Assembly (NCBI GenBank): GCA_020912385.1
Contig: CP087216.1
Span: 1,674,001 to 1,738,000, forward strand
DNA from: Neofusicoccum parvum
Taxonomy: Eukaryota > Ascomycota > Dothideomycetes > Botryosphaeriales > Botryosphaeriaceae
DNA: 64,000 nt
Direction of reading: 5' to 3'
Position 1 is the first letter of the stretch, and each line of letters opens with the position of its first letter. The position numbers and the translations under genes are program-made. The notes below the pieces were generated by a model, which was given only the letters and a program-made list of their open reading frames with translations, did not search any database and was not told the DNA's origin. Shown here piece after piece: positions 23,517 through 34,845 of this stretch.

Positions 23517-24491
23517 TCAAGCCGAAGCCGACACCGCCTTCGGCCACTCGCCAATGGTAAACTGTGAGTTACACCTGCGTCAAATAAGTGATCCGTTCCA
23601 AAATGAAACCACATCAGGGGGGCACTCACATGTTCGTCAGCTCCCACGTCTCAGCCATCAGCCTCCCGAACTGGCCCCTATCCTCCTCGTCGCCGGCGGC
23701 GCCAGCCACGAACATGATGGCCATGAAGTGGTCGTCGGTGGCCTGGGCGTCGCGGTACTGGGGGTGCTTCATGAGGCGGGTGAGGGCGCGGCGCAGGTCG
23801 GGGCCGCTGTTGTTGCGGAAGACGTCCTCGACGCTCTGGCGGAAGTCGAGGGCCCAGGCCTCGGGCGGGGTGGGCTGGGCGAAGTTGTCGCTGTACTTGA
23901 GCATGGGCGCCCAGATGTTGCGGTACAGGTTGTGCACGGCGCCGCCGGAGCCGACGAGCAGGTAGCCTTCCGCGCGCAGCGGGCGCAGCGCCGCCCCGAT
24001 CTTGACGTGGTAGTGCGGGTCGAAGCGCGCGTTCATGCTGACCAGCGTCGTCGGCGGGCAGCCGCCCGGGAACATGCGGATCAGGATCAGGTACGTGTCG
24101 TGGATCCAGTCGAAGGTCGGGTTGCCGGCTGCGGCCAGCCCGGCGCCGCGCAGGAGCGCGAGGCAGCGCTCGCCCGTGGCGAGGTCGGGGTTCAGCTTGT
24201 AGTTGGCGTACTTGTCGGGGTGCACGTAGGCCACGGGCGATTTGGACGGGTTGGGGTTCATGGCGACCTCGACGCGGTCGCCGTCGGCGTCCCAGTGGGC
24301 GCCCTGGGGGTGTGGTGAGCAACGCGGCGTTCTCGAGGGGCGCAGACACTCACCATCATGACGATGCCCTTGATCCCGTTGGCGAGGGCGTCGTCGCCGC
24401 ACTTCTTCCAGTACGTGGCGGCGTCCGACTCCTCGCCCAGCATCATGGTCGAGCCATGCGAGAAGAAGTGCACGGGGGTGATGTCAGGCAT
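23517..24491 (-). CDS. LigB-superfamily extradiol ring-cleavage dioxygenase (DODA-type)
   Basis: Minus-strand exons 24491-24354, 24303-23630 and 23574-23517 give 289 aa. The start MPDITPVHFFSHGS is the first true ATG of the frame. Motifs fit the class III extradiol / 4,5-DOPA dioxygenase family: HFFSHGST near the N-terminus and GAHWDADG as likely metal-ligand regions, then FDPHYHVKIGAALRPLR and ATDDHFMAIMFVAGAA. The third exon was found by splicing ATG across a GTGAGT...GCAG intron, which gives the C-terminus MCNSQFTIGEW. Without it the protein would stop 19 residues earlier at MTNM-type residues. These enzymes use a non-haem metal to open catechol rings with O2; the substrate is unknown. It is transcribed away from the 121-aa gene upstream, on the same strand. 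Confidence 0.85.
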
Positions 24492-25124
24492 TGCGGTGGA
24501 CGGCAACGACAACGGGCGGCCTGGCTGCTCTTCCAGTCCTGCTGGGTGTCACAATCAATCTACGGGTGGGGACTGCTCCTCGCGCAGCGTCCTTTTCACA
24601 GGAGGAGCAGCTGTTTTGGGAGGCTGCCACATGGGACGAGGCCTGGGCGTAAGCAGCCGCGGGAGGCGGAGCTGGGGTGCGTGGGGCCGAATGGCTTGTC
24701 CCGCCGGGCGCCCCGCTGAGCAGCTTCCCGTAGCGCGCTGGCCCTTGCTTTCCGTGCGCCCACCGCGCCGCGCCCAGGACAACCGCCAGACAAGACCTCG
24801 CTTGCTGCAGTTGGCTCTGGCTCGTGGCCCGGCTGCAGAGAACGGCAGGCACAGCTCGGCCGAAGTTGCTGGGCACGTCGAAGGCCGTTGCTGTTGCTGC
24901 GCTCTTGGAGCTCGGCGGATGCGGCCGTGGCGTTGTTGCTCGATCGGGAAGGAACATGACTAGCAGCGAATGCAAAATGCAAAATACCCGGCTGGGAAAG
25001 CGGCGTGACACCGCGTGTACGTGCACGGCATGTGTAGAGCGACTGCACCGAGTGCGCGTTGTATTCTGGGCCGCTGCGACAGATACACCAGTCCACGTCC
25101 CCCGCCGCCAGTCCGCAGACCGGC
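24492..25124. other. Intergenic, 633 bp, promoter of the dioxygenase and 3' flank of the small gene
   Basis: GC-rich sequence with long overlapping frames on both strands and no protein-like one. The minus-strand frame reported through it is only a read-through of the small gene's intron and 3' flank. Confidence 0.5.
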
Positions 25125-25558
25125 TCACCATTCACCCCCGATCTTGTACCGGATGTCCCACAGCTTCCCGCCCGTCTTCCTCCAGAGCTGCGCCGCGCCC
25201 TGTGTCCAGCGTCAGCTTCCACGCCTCCAATGCAGTCCGCAGCCCCGGAATCTCTGGCGCTACTCACCGCGTTTGTCCTCACGCCCGTGAACATGATGGT
25301 GATGAAGGTCCGCTCGGCGGGGTTCTGGTACACCCGGCGCGTGCTCTGGTCCAGGTCGGGCTGCACCGGGCGGTATGCCGGCACGCGGCGACGGTCGGTG
25401 GGCCAGTCGTCTGGGTTCTGGACGCCCGCGGGCGCCGGGTTGGGGTTGGGCGGAGGAGCGGCGGTGGACGGGTCGGCGCGCGAGTGGTGCAGCTCGTAGT
25501 CGGCGAGGACGTTGACCGTGTTGTAGTAGGCGCGGTTTTCGGTGGTCGTGACGGACAT
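25125..25558 (-). CDS. Small conserved-looking protein of unknown function, 121 aa
   Basis: Minus-strand exons 25558-25268 and 25199-25125 are joined by a GTGAGT...ACAG intron of 68 nt. The ATG (25558) opens MSVTTTENRAYYNTVNVLAD. A Pro-rich middle (about residues 30-75) follows, then ERTFITIMFTGVRT and a compact basic/aromatic end, LWRKTGGKLWDIRYKIGGEW. The second exon was chosen because the splice restores this amphipathic, non-repetitive end; reading through gives low-complexity Arg/Gly sequence. There is no signal peptide or membrane segment. I do not recognise the family. It lies head-to-tail with the dioxygenase and divergent from the ALDH-fold gene, sharing a 635-bp upstream region with the latter. 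Confidence 0.65.
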
Positions 25559-26193
25559 GTTGGCGCTGGCGAGAAAGGGAGTGGTTCGGTGGTGGTTCTG
25601 CGCAAGTGATGCCGGGGTGATGTAGGCGGAAAGGACGCAAAGGAAACCCGGGGCTCGGCTTCGGCCTGCAGCTCAGACGGCCAGCCCGTCCAAGCCACCC
25701 AGGCTCGGATTTAATCCGCCAAGAGCCAGTAAGTCCTGGCGGCCTGTCTGTCGCGAGAGCTGCGGGCTGCGGGCTGCGGGCTGCTCAGCTGGGGGAGCTA
25801 CCCCACAGGGTCGGGATGTGGGGGGGGGCCACCACCACCACCACCGCCTGAGACAAGCCCCATCCACCCCGGGGCACCCGCCGTGGCGTTCGCGGCCCCC
25901 CTCCCTTCTCCCATGCCGCTGCGATTCCATGTCCCTGCATGACACGATCCGCAGTTAAGCGGCAATCACCCCCGGATCCTCCGCCTTTTTTGCCAGCTCC
26001 AATGCTTGCCGAGTTGATAATCTGAGTTCCCACCACGCAATTGCCCGACACCTCTGTAGTCCACGCAGCTCCCAGATTGTGGAAGAGGAAGAGCTGAGAA
26101 CCAGGACTGCTGGACAGGACGGAGAGAAATAACACAGCCCAAGGAAAAGAGAAGGCACCTCGAAACACCGTCATCACCATCACAACGACCACC
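25559..26193. other. Divergent promoter region, 635 bp
   Basis: This lies between the divergently transcribed 121-aa gene and the ALDH-fold gene. It contains three GCTGCGG units (25759-25779), a G9 run followed by a CAC-rich stretch (about 25815-25850), and CA-rich sequence just before ATG 26194. There is no gene. Confidence 0.6.
25759..25779. repeat. 7-bp tandem repeat GCTGCGG x3
   Basis: Three perfect head-to-tail units are followed by a partial fourth (GCTGC), in the divergent promoter. Confidence 0.85.
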
Positions 26194-27921
26194 ATGGCCG
26201 ACGAGCAAGCCCGTGCCCTTAGCAACGTCCGCTGCACAGCGACCGATGGCCGCCTGCAGAACATCTACTGGCGGCTGGACCAGCTGCGCAGCCTGCACAC
26301 CACCCTCGTCTCGCACGAAGCCTCCGTCCTGGAAGCCATCACCAACGACTCGCACAACACGCTCGCCGAGGCCAAGATCGAGCTCTACCTCGCGCTCGCA
26401 GCCGTCAAGCAGCACTTCCTCTCACTGCACCCGGACCAGGAGCTCGAGCGCGAGTACCGCGTCGCCCACGGCAAAGACGCCGCCGACAGACGTGACCCCG
26501 TTGGCATCGTCTACATCGAGCCGGCGACCACGCACACGCCCTTCTACTCGGTCGTCGTACCACTGGCCGCCGCCATCGCCGCCGGGAACTGCGTTGTCGT
26601 ACAGGTGCGCCCGCGCTCCCCCGCCAGAAGCCACGCGTTTGCTGACCGCTGACCCGCCTCGCAGCTCTCGAACACGCTCCAGGCCCTGCCCGCGGTCCTG
26701 CGCCAGACGCTGACGGCCGCGCTCGACCCGGACGTCTACGCCGTCGTCGCCGCCCGGCCGGACGCCGCCTTCCTCGCCGCGCCCAACGTCCTCTCGCTCC
26801 TCCAGAACGGCGCCGGCGAGGGCGCACCCCCGTCCGCGCTCGTCTCGCGGCCGGCCGCCCTCTCGGTCGCCATCGTCGAGCGCAGCGCCGACCTCGCCGC
26901 CGCGGCCAAGGCGCTCGTGACGGCGCGGTTTGCCTTCAACGGGCGCTCGCCGTACGCGCCCGACGTGGTGCTGGTCAACGAGTTCGCGAAGGAGGCGTTT
27001 CTGAACGCGGCGGTGCAGGAGAGCATCCGGTACATGGCCGAGGGGAACGGCGTGGCCGCGAACGGGAAGGCGGGCGGGAAGGCGGGCCGGGGCGGGGGCG
27101 TGGTGGAGGAGCTGAAGGGAGAGGCGGGGGTGAGGGTGGTGACGGCAGGGTCGAACGGGGCGATTCTGGAGGTGGAGAAGAGGTGAGTGAGCCGGTGAGG
27201 CCGGGGTTGCGGTGGAAGGCGCGACGGCGGCAGGATCGCGGAGCGGTGGCACTAACACGGCAACCAGAGACTCTGCCGCATTAGGCAGGAAGATCAGCGA
27301 GCGCGGCCTCGTCGTCCACGCCATCACCAGCATCGACGACGGCATTGACCTCGCCAACAGGTAGGTCCCCAAGCGCCCGGCACGCGCGCCCCCGCTGACC
27401 GTCCCCAGAATCGCCGGCTCGCCGCTCGCAACGTACCTCTTCGCCGACCCCGCCTCCTGCAAATACATGAGCCAATTCACCCCCTCGCACCTCTCCTTCA
27501 CCAACCACTTCCCGCTCGACCTCCTGGGTAAGCCCCTCCTCCCTCTCCCTCCCTGCAGCCAAACTGACGCTCTGCCCTCGCAGTCGGCCCCACCGCCCCA
27601 TCGACCCACCCCCTCGACCCGTCCAGCCGCTTCCCGCCCGCCCTCTTCACCCTGCCCCGCCCGCAGTACGCCAACCCGACGCCGCTCGCCGCCCGCCTCT
27701 CGGCCGCGCTGCGGGAGGGCGGCAAGGCGGACGTGCTGCGCGCGCTGAAGGACGGCGCCGCCGCGCCGCTGCCGCCCAACCGCCCGTACACGAAGGGCGT
27801 CGGCTTCTTCGAGCAGGGCATCCTGCTCGGCCTGGGCATGGCGGGCGTGCCGCTGCTGGGCGGCCTGGGCGTGCTGACGTGGTGGGCGTCGAGGTCGGCG
27901 TGGGCGTACTGGCGGGGGTGA
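26194..27921 (+). CDS. Membrane-anchored ALDH-fold protein, probably catalytically dead
   Basis: Exons 26194-26604, 26665-27182, 27268-27360, 27409-27527 and 27584-27921 give 492 aa. The N-terminal half follows class-3/fatty aldehyde dehydrogenases: helical start, DPVGIVYIEPATTHTPFYSV at the cofactor side, then AAAIAAGNCVVVQ. Where the family has GQTC(V/I)APD around the nucleophilic Cys, this protein reads FNGRSPYAPDVVLVNE, so the Cys position is Pro. The ELGGKSP segment with the general-base Glu reads VSRPAALS, and FTGS is not recognisable. A Gly/Lys-rich insert (about 285-300) follows, then the late conserved block YMSQFTPSHLSFTNHFPLDL. The C-terminus has one hydrophobic segment (GILLGLGMAGVPLLGGLGVL), suggesting a tail anchor in ER or lipid-droplet membrane. 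Likely a pseudoenzyme; its function is unknown. Confidence 0.8.
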
Positions 27922-28328
27922 GGCGAGGGGGAGGGCTGGGAGTGGGTGGAGCGACGCTGTTTTTTTCTTCCTTTTTTTTTTTTGATAGTGGGGTTTTGTC
28001 CTGCAGCATGCGCTCGAGTTTGAGGTCTGATTTGTGCGGCGGCTGCTCGATGGATGTGGGATCGGGCCTGTGAGGATACGGATGATGGGCGCAAAAGATG
28101 GCGATTGCGGGGGAGAAGACTGATCTTCCTCGTGTCAGCATGCGGCGTATCACGCTCGTGGGTTCAGGCTGACGATTGGGGGCTGGAAAGTGGGCTGCTT
28201 AGGCAGACACGTTGCAGGCAGCAGGTCCACAGATCCTCTGCTCTTCTCAGCCGCATGACATCAAGAAACAAGATAAAGTATTGCCGATTAGCCATCCAAG
28301 GCGCCCGGCTCCCACCACACGTTGAATA
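27922..28328. other. Intergenic, 407 bp
   Basis: A T-rich tract (about 27959-27985) probably marks the 3' end of the ALDH-fold gene. The rest is the upstream region of the first F-box gene. I see nothing else. Confidence 0.55.
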
Positions 28329-29653
28329 ATGTCGCACAGAGATCGAGCGGTGGCTCGCGACGGCACTCACGTCGCTCTCCCAGCAGAAATCATTTGTCTT
28401 GTCGTGGCCGAGGCTGCCGACACGCGCGACACGCTCAAGCAGCTCCGGCTCTGCTGCAGATGGCTTGCGGAAGAAGCAGCAAAGTACCTGTTCGCTACTG
28501 TCAGTGTCCAGCTGCAGAAAAAGAGCATGGAGAGGCTCATTGAATTCTCCATGGACAAGCCCCTCGCCAGTCACGTCAACACCCTGCTCTTCACCGGGCC
28601 GTCAACGCTGGCGGAACTCAACTTCGAGGACTGGAAGAATGGAGACGTTCATCTCGCCGGTGAGCCACTGTAAAGTACCACATCTCAACCGTCTTTCAGG
28701 CTGATCTGAAAGCAGAAAATGAGTTGGCAGCCGGTAACATGGTAGCGTGGATACAGACAGTTATGAAATTTGAAGGCGCGCTTCTGAGATTCCACAATCT
28801 CCAGCGTGTCGAGCACATCCGTACGAAGAACCACCACAAACTTCTCCATTGGTGGCAGACACAGGCCCGCGGGGTGTATCCCGGGCCAGCCCTTGGGTTC
28901 AACCTTCTCGGCGCAATCGAGCATGAAGCCGCATACACAGCGCTCATGTTTCGCACGCTGGGTTGGTGCAACTCTCACGGCAGCACCCTCACCTCTCTCA
29001 AACTCGAACTTGCAGAGGACAGTCGGTTGAGCCGCCAGGGGTTCGACAAGATATCGAGGTACCTCGACATGCTTTACTACAATGCGGACAACCGCCTGTC
29101 GACACGGCTCACACGGCAGAGTAACCTTATATTAAACGCCTTCACCCATCTCAAGGACCTCTACCTTCACATGACTGTGGAGCCGTCCCTGGTTCCATAC
29201 ACATGCGAAGTCCTGGCGGGGTGGCTCAGCCAAGCCCGGAAACTCGAGCGCCTCGACCTGGCAATCCCAACCCAGTTTGACCGTCCGGATCGGTTTGGCT
29301 CCGACACGCTGGCTTGGCTGGCGCTGGGTGTTCCCGACAACACTGCCGGTTCGCGGGTGCAGTGGCCGGAGTTGAAAGACCTGAAGCTCAGCATCAGCCT
29401 GTCGGAAAGCTCTCTGCTGTCCGTGCTCTCGCAGCATACTGGAACGCTCGAGCACATCTGCTTGAGCTCCTGTGAGGTTTCGGGAGGGAGCGACGCTTGG
29501 CCGGGCATCTGCAGGAACATCCGAGAAGCGCCCTTCACACGGCTCAGCTACCTTGCTGTTCCCGGATCTGACGTCTTTCTCTCCCCGGCTGCACGAAATC
29601 CGACCGAGCTTTCCTTCTTCAAGATCCAGGGGATGAGAGGAGGGACTGAATGA
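28329..29653 (+). CDS. F-box-like protein, tandem paralogue A
   Basis: ATG 28329 opens a short N-terminus followed by an F-box-like motif, LPAEIICLVVAEAADTRDTL then KQLRLCCRWL (about residues 18-55). The second exon (to TGA 29653) carries a long C-terminal half with irregular Leu-rich repeats (LKDLYLHM, LERLDLAIP, LKDLKLSIS). The junction is uncertain. A GTGAGC donor after 28659 with an acceptor at 28715 gives 422 aa; a GTTCAT donor after 28646 with a CTTTCAG acceptor at 28699 gives 423 aa. Both keep frame. F-box proteins usually link targets to SCF ubiquitin ligases through Skp1; binding is not shown here. Compared with copies B and C it lacks the LPYIRVRG-type segment after the intron. Start and strand are firm, the splice is not. 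Confidence 0.68.
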
Positions 29654-30533
29654 TAGCGGTCGTGTCCACGACCCTTCCGATGCGGCAATGAGTGTGTCCT
29701 TGCACGGCGAACATGCGCTCTCGAAAGGATGGCCGCACGGACTTTTTTCCATTTCATCTTGAACGAGAACGAAAGAGATCTCATACACTACAGTCATAAT
29801 GTCGGCGAGTTTTCCACGTGCTGTAGGTGCCTGTACAGGAAGCTGGACAGCTATATCCTCCTTGGTTCCGTCTTCGTTCTCGTTCAGTTGCTTATTTTCA
29901 TTGATATCCGGCTACCGCTTTTTCTAGAATCTCAAGTCAGAGATAGACCATAGCGGTACCTCGCGGACTAGACTATGCCTGTCCGTTTATTTTCCCCACC
30001 TAAACTGGATTTCTTCGTTGTGTCTGTAGAAAGCTCCGGCACGATAATCGAAAGTTAAAGAACCTGAGGCCGAAAATTTGTATCACGCATATGGAAATTG
30101 CCCAGGCATCGATCATGCTTTTCAGGAACGTTTTGCAAGTGAAGACCATCAGGCGAAGAGACTGCCATCGGTCTACATGCACGTGATGTACCCCGAGAAT
30201 CAAAAGAGTGCGCTTGATGAGCAGCATCTTCCAACCCAGAGTCAGAAACCAGATTTTTTCTTTTTTATTCTCATCCGAGGAAGTTAGTAGACTTTCTGTG
30301 GCAAAAGTGTTAATACATGTGATACTGCGTCTCTACTTGGCACACTTGGGTTCGTGGTAACCAGGGTGATGCGGCATAATTTTGCGTGTCCTCGAGCCTA
30401 AATATGCTTCCATCCTCTCATCCGAGACTTCCGCGAAAGTGTCATCTCTCTGCAACATTGGGCTTCTTAACAGTCCTCACGGATCTGTTCATTTTCCAAC
30501 GCAGTCTTGACACCGAGAATGTGATACGCTGAG
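29654..30533. other. Intergenic, 880 bp, between F-box copies A and B
   Basis: AT-richer sequence than the flanks, with no protein-like frame. Short frames at 29729-30287 do not resemble F-box copies or each other. Confidence 0.5.
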
Positions 30534-32373
30534 ATGGCACCCGACGAAAAACAGGACAATGCCATCGATTCCACCGCGAGAAGGCCGGTTTTGACCGCGA
30601 ATCATGAGGACAACACTTTTCTGGATGAACACCAACGATTCCGAAGACTCGAACAACAAAATGAGCAAACACATGAGGATAGAAAGGACAATGCTGTCTT
30701 TGCTAGCTCAAGTTCAGGAATCCAACCGGATCGCGAGGAGTCGGTGTCCTGCAGCCTCAATGAAGGTATTTCACATCATCTTCGATCAATGGAATTATAG
30801 AAACTCCCATCTAACTGCCATTTCAGTGGAGACAAGACAGGAGAGTCCACCAGCTCCCTTGCCTGCCGACATACTCTCCTTAATAGTCGACAACATTGCT
30901 GATCGCAACACTCTGAAGCAACTTCGTCTCTGTTGCAAATGGCTTTCTTCCAGGGCCGCTGAAGAGCTTTTCAGAGTAATCTACGTCGGCCTCTACGAGG
31001 CAGGCATGGAGCGCATGGTGAAAATAGCAAGCAGTGAGGCGCTCGCTCGCTCCGTGAAAACGCTATATATCTTCGAGCGTCAAAACTTGGAGCGTTTGGA
31101 CTCTGAAGAGTGGTGCAATTACATTACGGAACGTGAGTACCTCGCTATGATATCCCGTTCTCCCATCTTCCCAGGACCAGGCGATACATTGCTGACAGCG
31201 GGTGTAGTCGATGAAAGCGAGATATTTCTCCACATGGAAGACAAGCGGCAGCTGCACGAGGAATACTGTGAAGAGGTCAACGAATATGACCGGTCCACCA
31301 TATCTGATGCAGTCAAAGAGTTACCGTATATCAGAGTCCGTGGTAGTAGAGAGATGCAGATGCGCGGACGCCCTTCACACGAATGGACGCGCTACCAAAG
31401 AGTTTACAGCTCCATGGACGATGCACTTCTCAAGTTTGTCAACCTCAGAGATGTCTTATTCGACTCGAGAAAACGCTACCGGATGTGGCGGGGGTTTATG
31501 CTTTCGAGCAACATTTACGATTACGACAATGGCGATCCGGAAGGAGCTGCCGCCGTGGCTTTCATATTGCGCGCTCTCGGCTGGCGCAACTCTCTCAGTA
31601 GTAGTTTGACCTTCCTGAAGATCAACCTTTCATGGGGCCCAGAACATGTCCAGGCCGTTTGGGAAGCATGCAACGGTTCAGACCATAGCCTAGCTGCAAC
31701 ACAGATTAGTTTGATGGAGGACGCTTTCATCCACCTCAAGGTTCTCGACCTCACGATATGGTTGAAAAGGGAACCTAACATGGGACGGGATACGGTCTCC
31801 GCACTGGCCGGCTACTTTCGCAACACAAGCCAACTCGAAGTCCTCGCCGTCACAATTCATACTTGCGAATTGCTATCCAAAGGCAAGTTTTGCGACCCTG
31901 AGCGCGTGGACGTCCTCTCCCTGATTATGGGAGAGGGTAGGTGGTCCAGACTGAAAGGGCTAAATCTCACTATGGACATGAGCATGGCATCTCTACACAC
32001 GCTGCTCTCAACCGCAGCATCAACACTCCAATGGCTCAGACTTTTGAAGTGTACATTGGTCGGGGAAGGTGATAGTTGGCCCCGGGCTTATGAGGCAATG
32101 CGGAGCATTGACTTCGCAGCGCTCCAGGACCTTGCCTTCGAGACTTGCTTCGACTTCTGTCCAGACGAGTCCTGGCAGTGCGAAGCCTGGAATTATCCTG
32201 ACGATGCAGTTACGCATTTGTCAGTTCCCAGAAACGACTTGAGGTTGAAATGGCATTCTCCTGCTTTGTACGATTACATCCTCAAGAAGACAAACGAGAT
32301 CCCGCTCCTCATCGCGAAGCGAAACAGAAACCCGCCTGGGTTTGAGGATGGAGAAGATGAAGAAGAAGAGTAA
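30534..32373 (+). CDS. F-box-like protein, tandem paralogue B
   Basis: Exons 30534-30765, 30827-31132 and 31208-32373 give 567 aa. Exon 1 encodes a polar, charged N-terminal extension that copies A and C lack. The first intron (GTATTT...TTTCAG, CTAAC branch) joins it to VETRQESPPAPLPADILSLI, the F-box, and then KQLRLCCKWLSSRAAEELF. The second intron (31133-31207, GTGAGT...TGTAG) corresponds in place to the introns of A and C. It is 75 nt with no in-frame stop, so its retention would insert 25 residues. The C-terminal half has irregular Leu-rich segments, a conserved SMDDALLKFVNL block shared with C, and a Glu-rich acidic tail. Function as an SCF adaptor is inference. Confidence 0.75.
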
Positions 32374-33115
32374 GAAGCAGAAGATGAAGAACAGATGGAT
32401 GAAGAGATGGAAAGGGACTCAAATTAATACAAGGACCTTCTACGACAATTATCATTCGAAAAACTCCCCTGTCACGCTTCTCTTGTCTGTTCTAAAGGCT
32501 AGGTGGGCTCTACCAACTTTGCTGATATTAGTCGTTCATTCACTGCTCACCAATCATGAATTGTGCTTACACATGGTATCTCCGACTTTTGTCCCCACCA
32601 ACTCAAGTTTCAACAAAGAGAGTTACTCTCGCAAAATGAAGTCTTCAAAGCCGTGTACATCATTTTACGTTTGCTTAGCGAGCTCTTAGAAGGCGGAGTT
32701 TTGGTACCAATGATAGCCTACTGACACCGCGAAACCTAGCCACATCATCAGATGCGAGTCAGACTTGTGTGACCTGCCATATCCAGCGTGCCGCTGCGAA
32801 ACGAGCGAATCTGTAGTATCTATAAAAGCGGGTAGATCGTAAGCGCTTATCCAAAACACAGGACCCACAGTTGGGCGCCTGACTTCATCCCTTCCCATCA
32901 ATCATGACAGTCACCACACATCCTCACACTCACCTCTAATTATCTCGACAGAAACCCTCGCCATTCTACGAGTCGAAGGTCATAAGCCTCTGGTTGTGCA
33001 AGACCTACGACGGCAGTCCTTCGTGCCGCGCCTTTCACTGTTAGGCGTATCCCCCAGCAGGTTCGCTGACGGAGCATTTTCACCATTCAGTGAGGACGCA
33101 CCGCTATGAACTACG
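32374..33115. other. Intergenic, 742 bp, between F-box copies B and C
   Basis: AT-rich, without a protein-like frame. A Lys-rich frame overlapping the end of copy B is a shadow of its acidic GAA/GAG-rich tail. Confidence 0.5.
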
Positions 33116-34737
33116 ATGCCGATGGCAAAGCATCATCTTCTTAACCGGTCCGATGCCGAAGATGCCAACAACGCAGTCAACGACTTACCTGATCATGGCT
33201 CGAGGGCAGCAGGCTCAACACGCTCGTCGGCCGGTGTAACAATTCCTTACGACATCTGGACCCGCATCGTGACTGAGCTCGATTTCGAGACTTTGAAATC
33301 ACTTCGTTGCTGCAGCAAATGGTTTGCCTTGGAAACCTCCCGGCTTCTTTTCGCCAAGATCACGGTCGATCTGGACAAGGACGGCATAGAGCGAATAGTC
33401 ACGATCGCGGGCAACAAGACTCTTGCCAGACTTGTGAGAAAATTGTGTATTGAGCCGCCAAATATTCTCCCTGAATGTACTTCTCACAGCTGGCTCATCG
33501 GTGATCCTCCTGGTTCGTTAACACCGAACACAACGCGCATATCCAGCTTGACAGTTGACATGAAAACACAGGGTATTATCAGCATCCGCATATCTTCTTG
33601 ACGTCGCAATTGCTTGTGGAAGAATATAATGTAGCAAGGAAGGGATGTAGCGTTTTAGAGGACCTAATGTCCACTATTCCATACACCAGATTTCGTGGGG
33701 CGAACTCACGACGAATCAACAGCCAGGCAATCGCTCCCGGGTGTGACTTAACCAGGGATCAGCGGAACTATCTGGCCTTTGATGATGCACTCCTGAGCTT
33801 TGTCAACCTCGAGAATGTGGACCTGGACCTAGGATGGAGGTTCATTACCAGTTGGCACCGCCTTTCCATTCCTTACGAGTCCATCAACCAAGATCAACCC
33901 CCGCAAGTAGCAGCAGCTCCGACAGCCTTCCTGCTGCGGTCCTTAGGTTGGCGCAATGCTTTCTGCAATGGTGTGGCCTCACTCAACATTCACGGCAAGG
34001 TTCCTCGATGGGAGCCACAAGACCTTGAGTCCGTATGGGACGAGGACCGTTGGGCCCTCCCCCAAACCGAGAAGACCACGGCCGAGGTCCAGATGCAAGC
34101 AGACCTCATGAAAGACGCCTTCAGCCGCCTCACCGCCCTCAAAATCGACCTTGAAGTTAGCGGACTGGTTCCTCCCGCGGTCAGAATGCTGGCGGGCTAC
34201 CTCAGCGCCGCGAGGGAGCTGAAACGCCTCCATCTCGGCATCCAGCAGCGCGCTGTCAATCCACCGCTGTTTCGAAGTCCTGACACGCTGGACACATTCA
34301 TCCAATTTGGGGTGACATGGCCTAGACTGAAAGCACTAACCCTCAGCATGTACTTTTCGGCGGCCTCCCTGCTCTGCGCCCTCTCAAGTGTGGCACCGAC
34401 GCTCGAGTCTTTGAATCTGACCGACTGCCGCTTAGTCTGCAACTCCTCCTGGCCTCAGGTGTACGACAAAATGCGCGACGTGCCATTCGGAGCGCTCCGC
34501 CAACTTCGCTTCTCCGGAAACTACGACTGCAGCAACAATATCGGCCAAAAAGCTCCTGAAGAGAAAATCAGCTTGAAAAAATCCGTCCGCCACTTTTCTG
34601 AAGGTCAAGGCCCCGTTGGTTCAACGATAGAGCAAGGTTACGGGCTTGGTATTTACGATTACATTCTGAGGAAGACAGACCAGAAGCCTCCGCTTTACAG
34701 TTTCAACATCAGATACGATCACGATGGGTTGGGCTGA
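33116..34737 (+). CDS. F-box-like protein, tandem paralogue C
   Basis: ATG 33116 (or Met3 at 33122) opens the protein. The F-box reads IPYDIWTRIVTELDFETLKS then LRCCSKWFALE. Exon 2 begins at 33572 after ACACAG and runs to TGA 34737. The donor is either after 33512 (GTTCGT, 520 aa) or after 33500 (GTGATC, 516 aa); both are phase 1 and keep frame. Exon 2 opens with GYYQHPHIFLTSQLLVEEY, aligned with EIFLHMEDKRQLHEEY of copy B, and shares IPYTRFRG, the FDDALLSFVNL block and AFLLRSLGWRNA with it. The ending YDYILRKTDQKPPL matches YDYILKKTNEIPLL of B. This is the downstream member of the trio; the adaptor role is inferred. Confidence 0.75.
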
Positions 34738-34845
34738 GCTCTTTGCTCTATCACGGATTTCAATTCTCATTAGAATATAGCTTGCAGCAACCTCATAGAC
34801 CCCAGGTTTTCATTTTCTCTATACATCATTTCAATCACCCACCAT

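Noticed and set aside
24596..25558. 320-codon minus-strand frame through the small gene
   Set aside because: Reading through the intron gives Arg/Gly-rich sequence; splicing to the second exon gives a better protein, so the 121-aa model was used.
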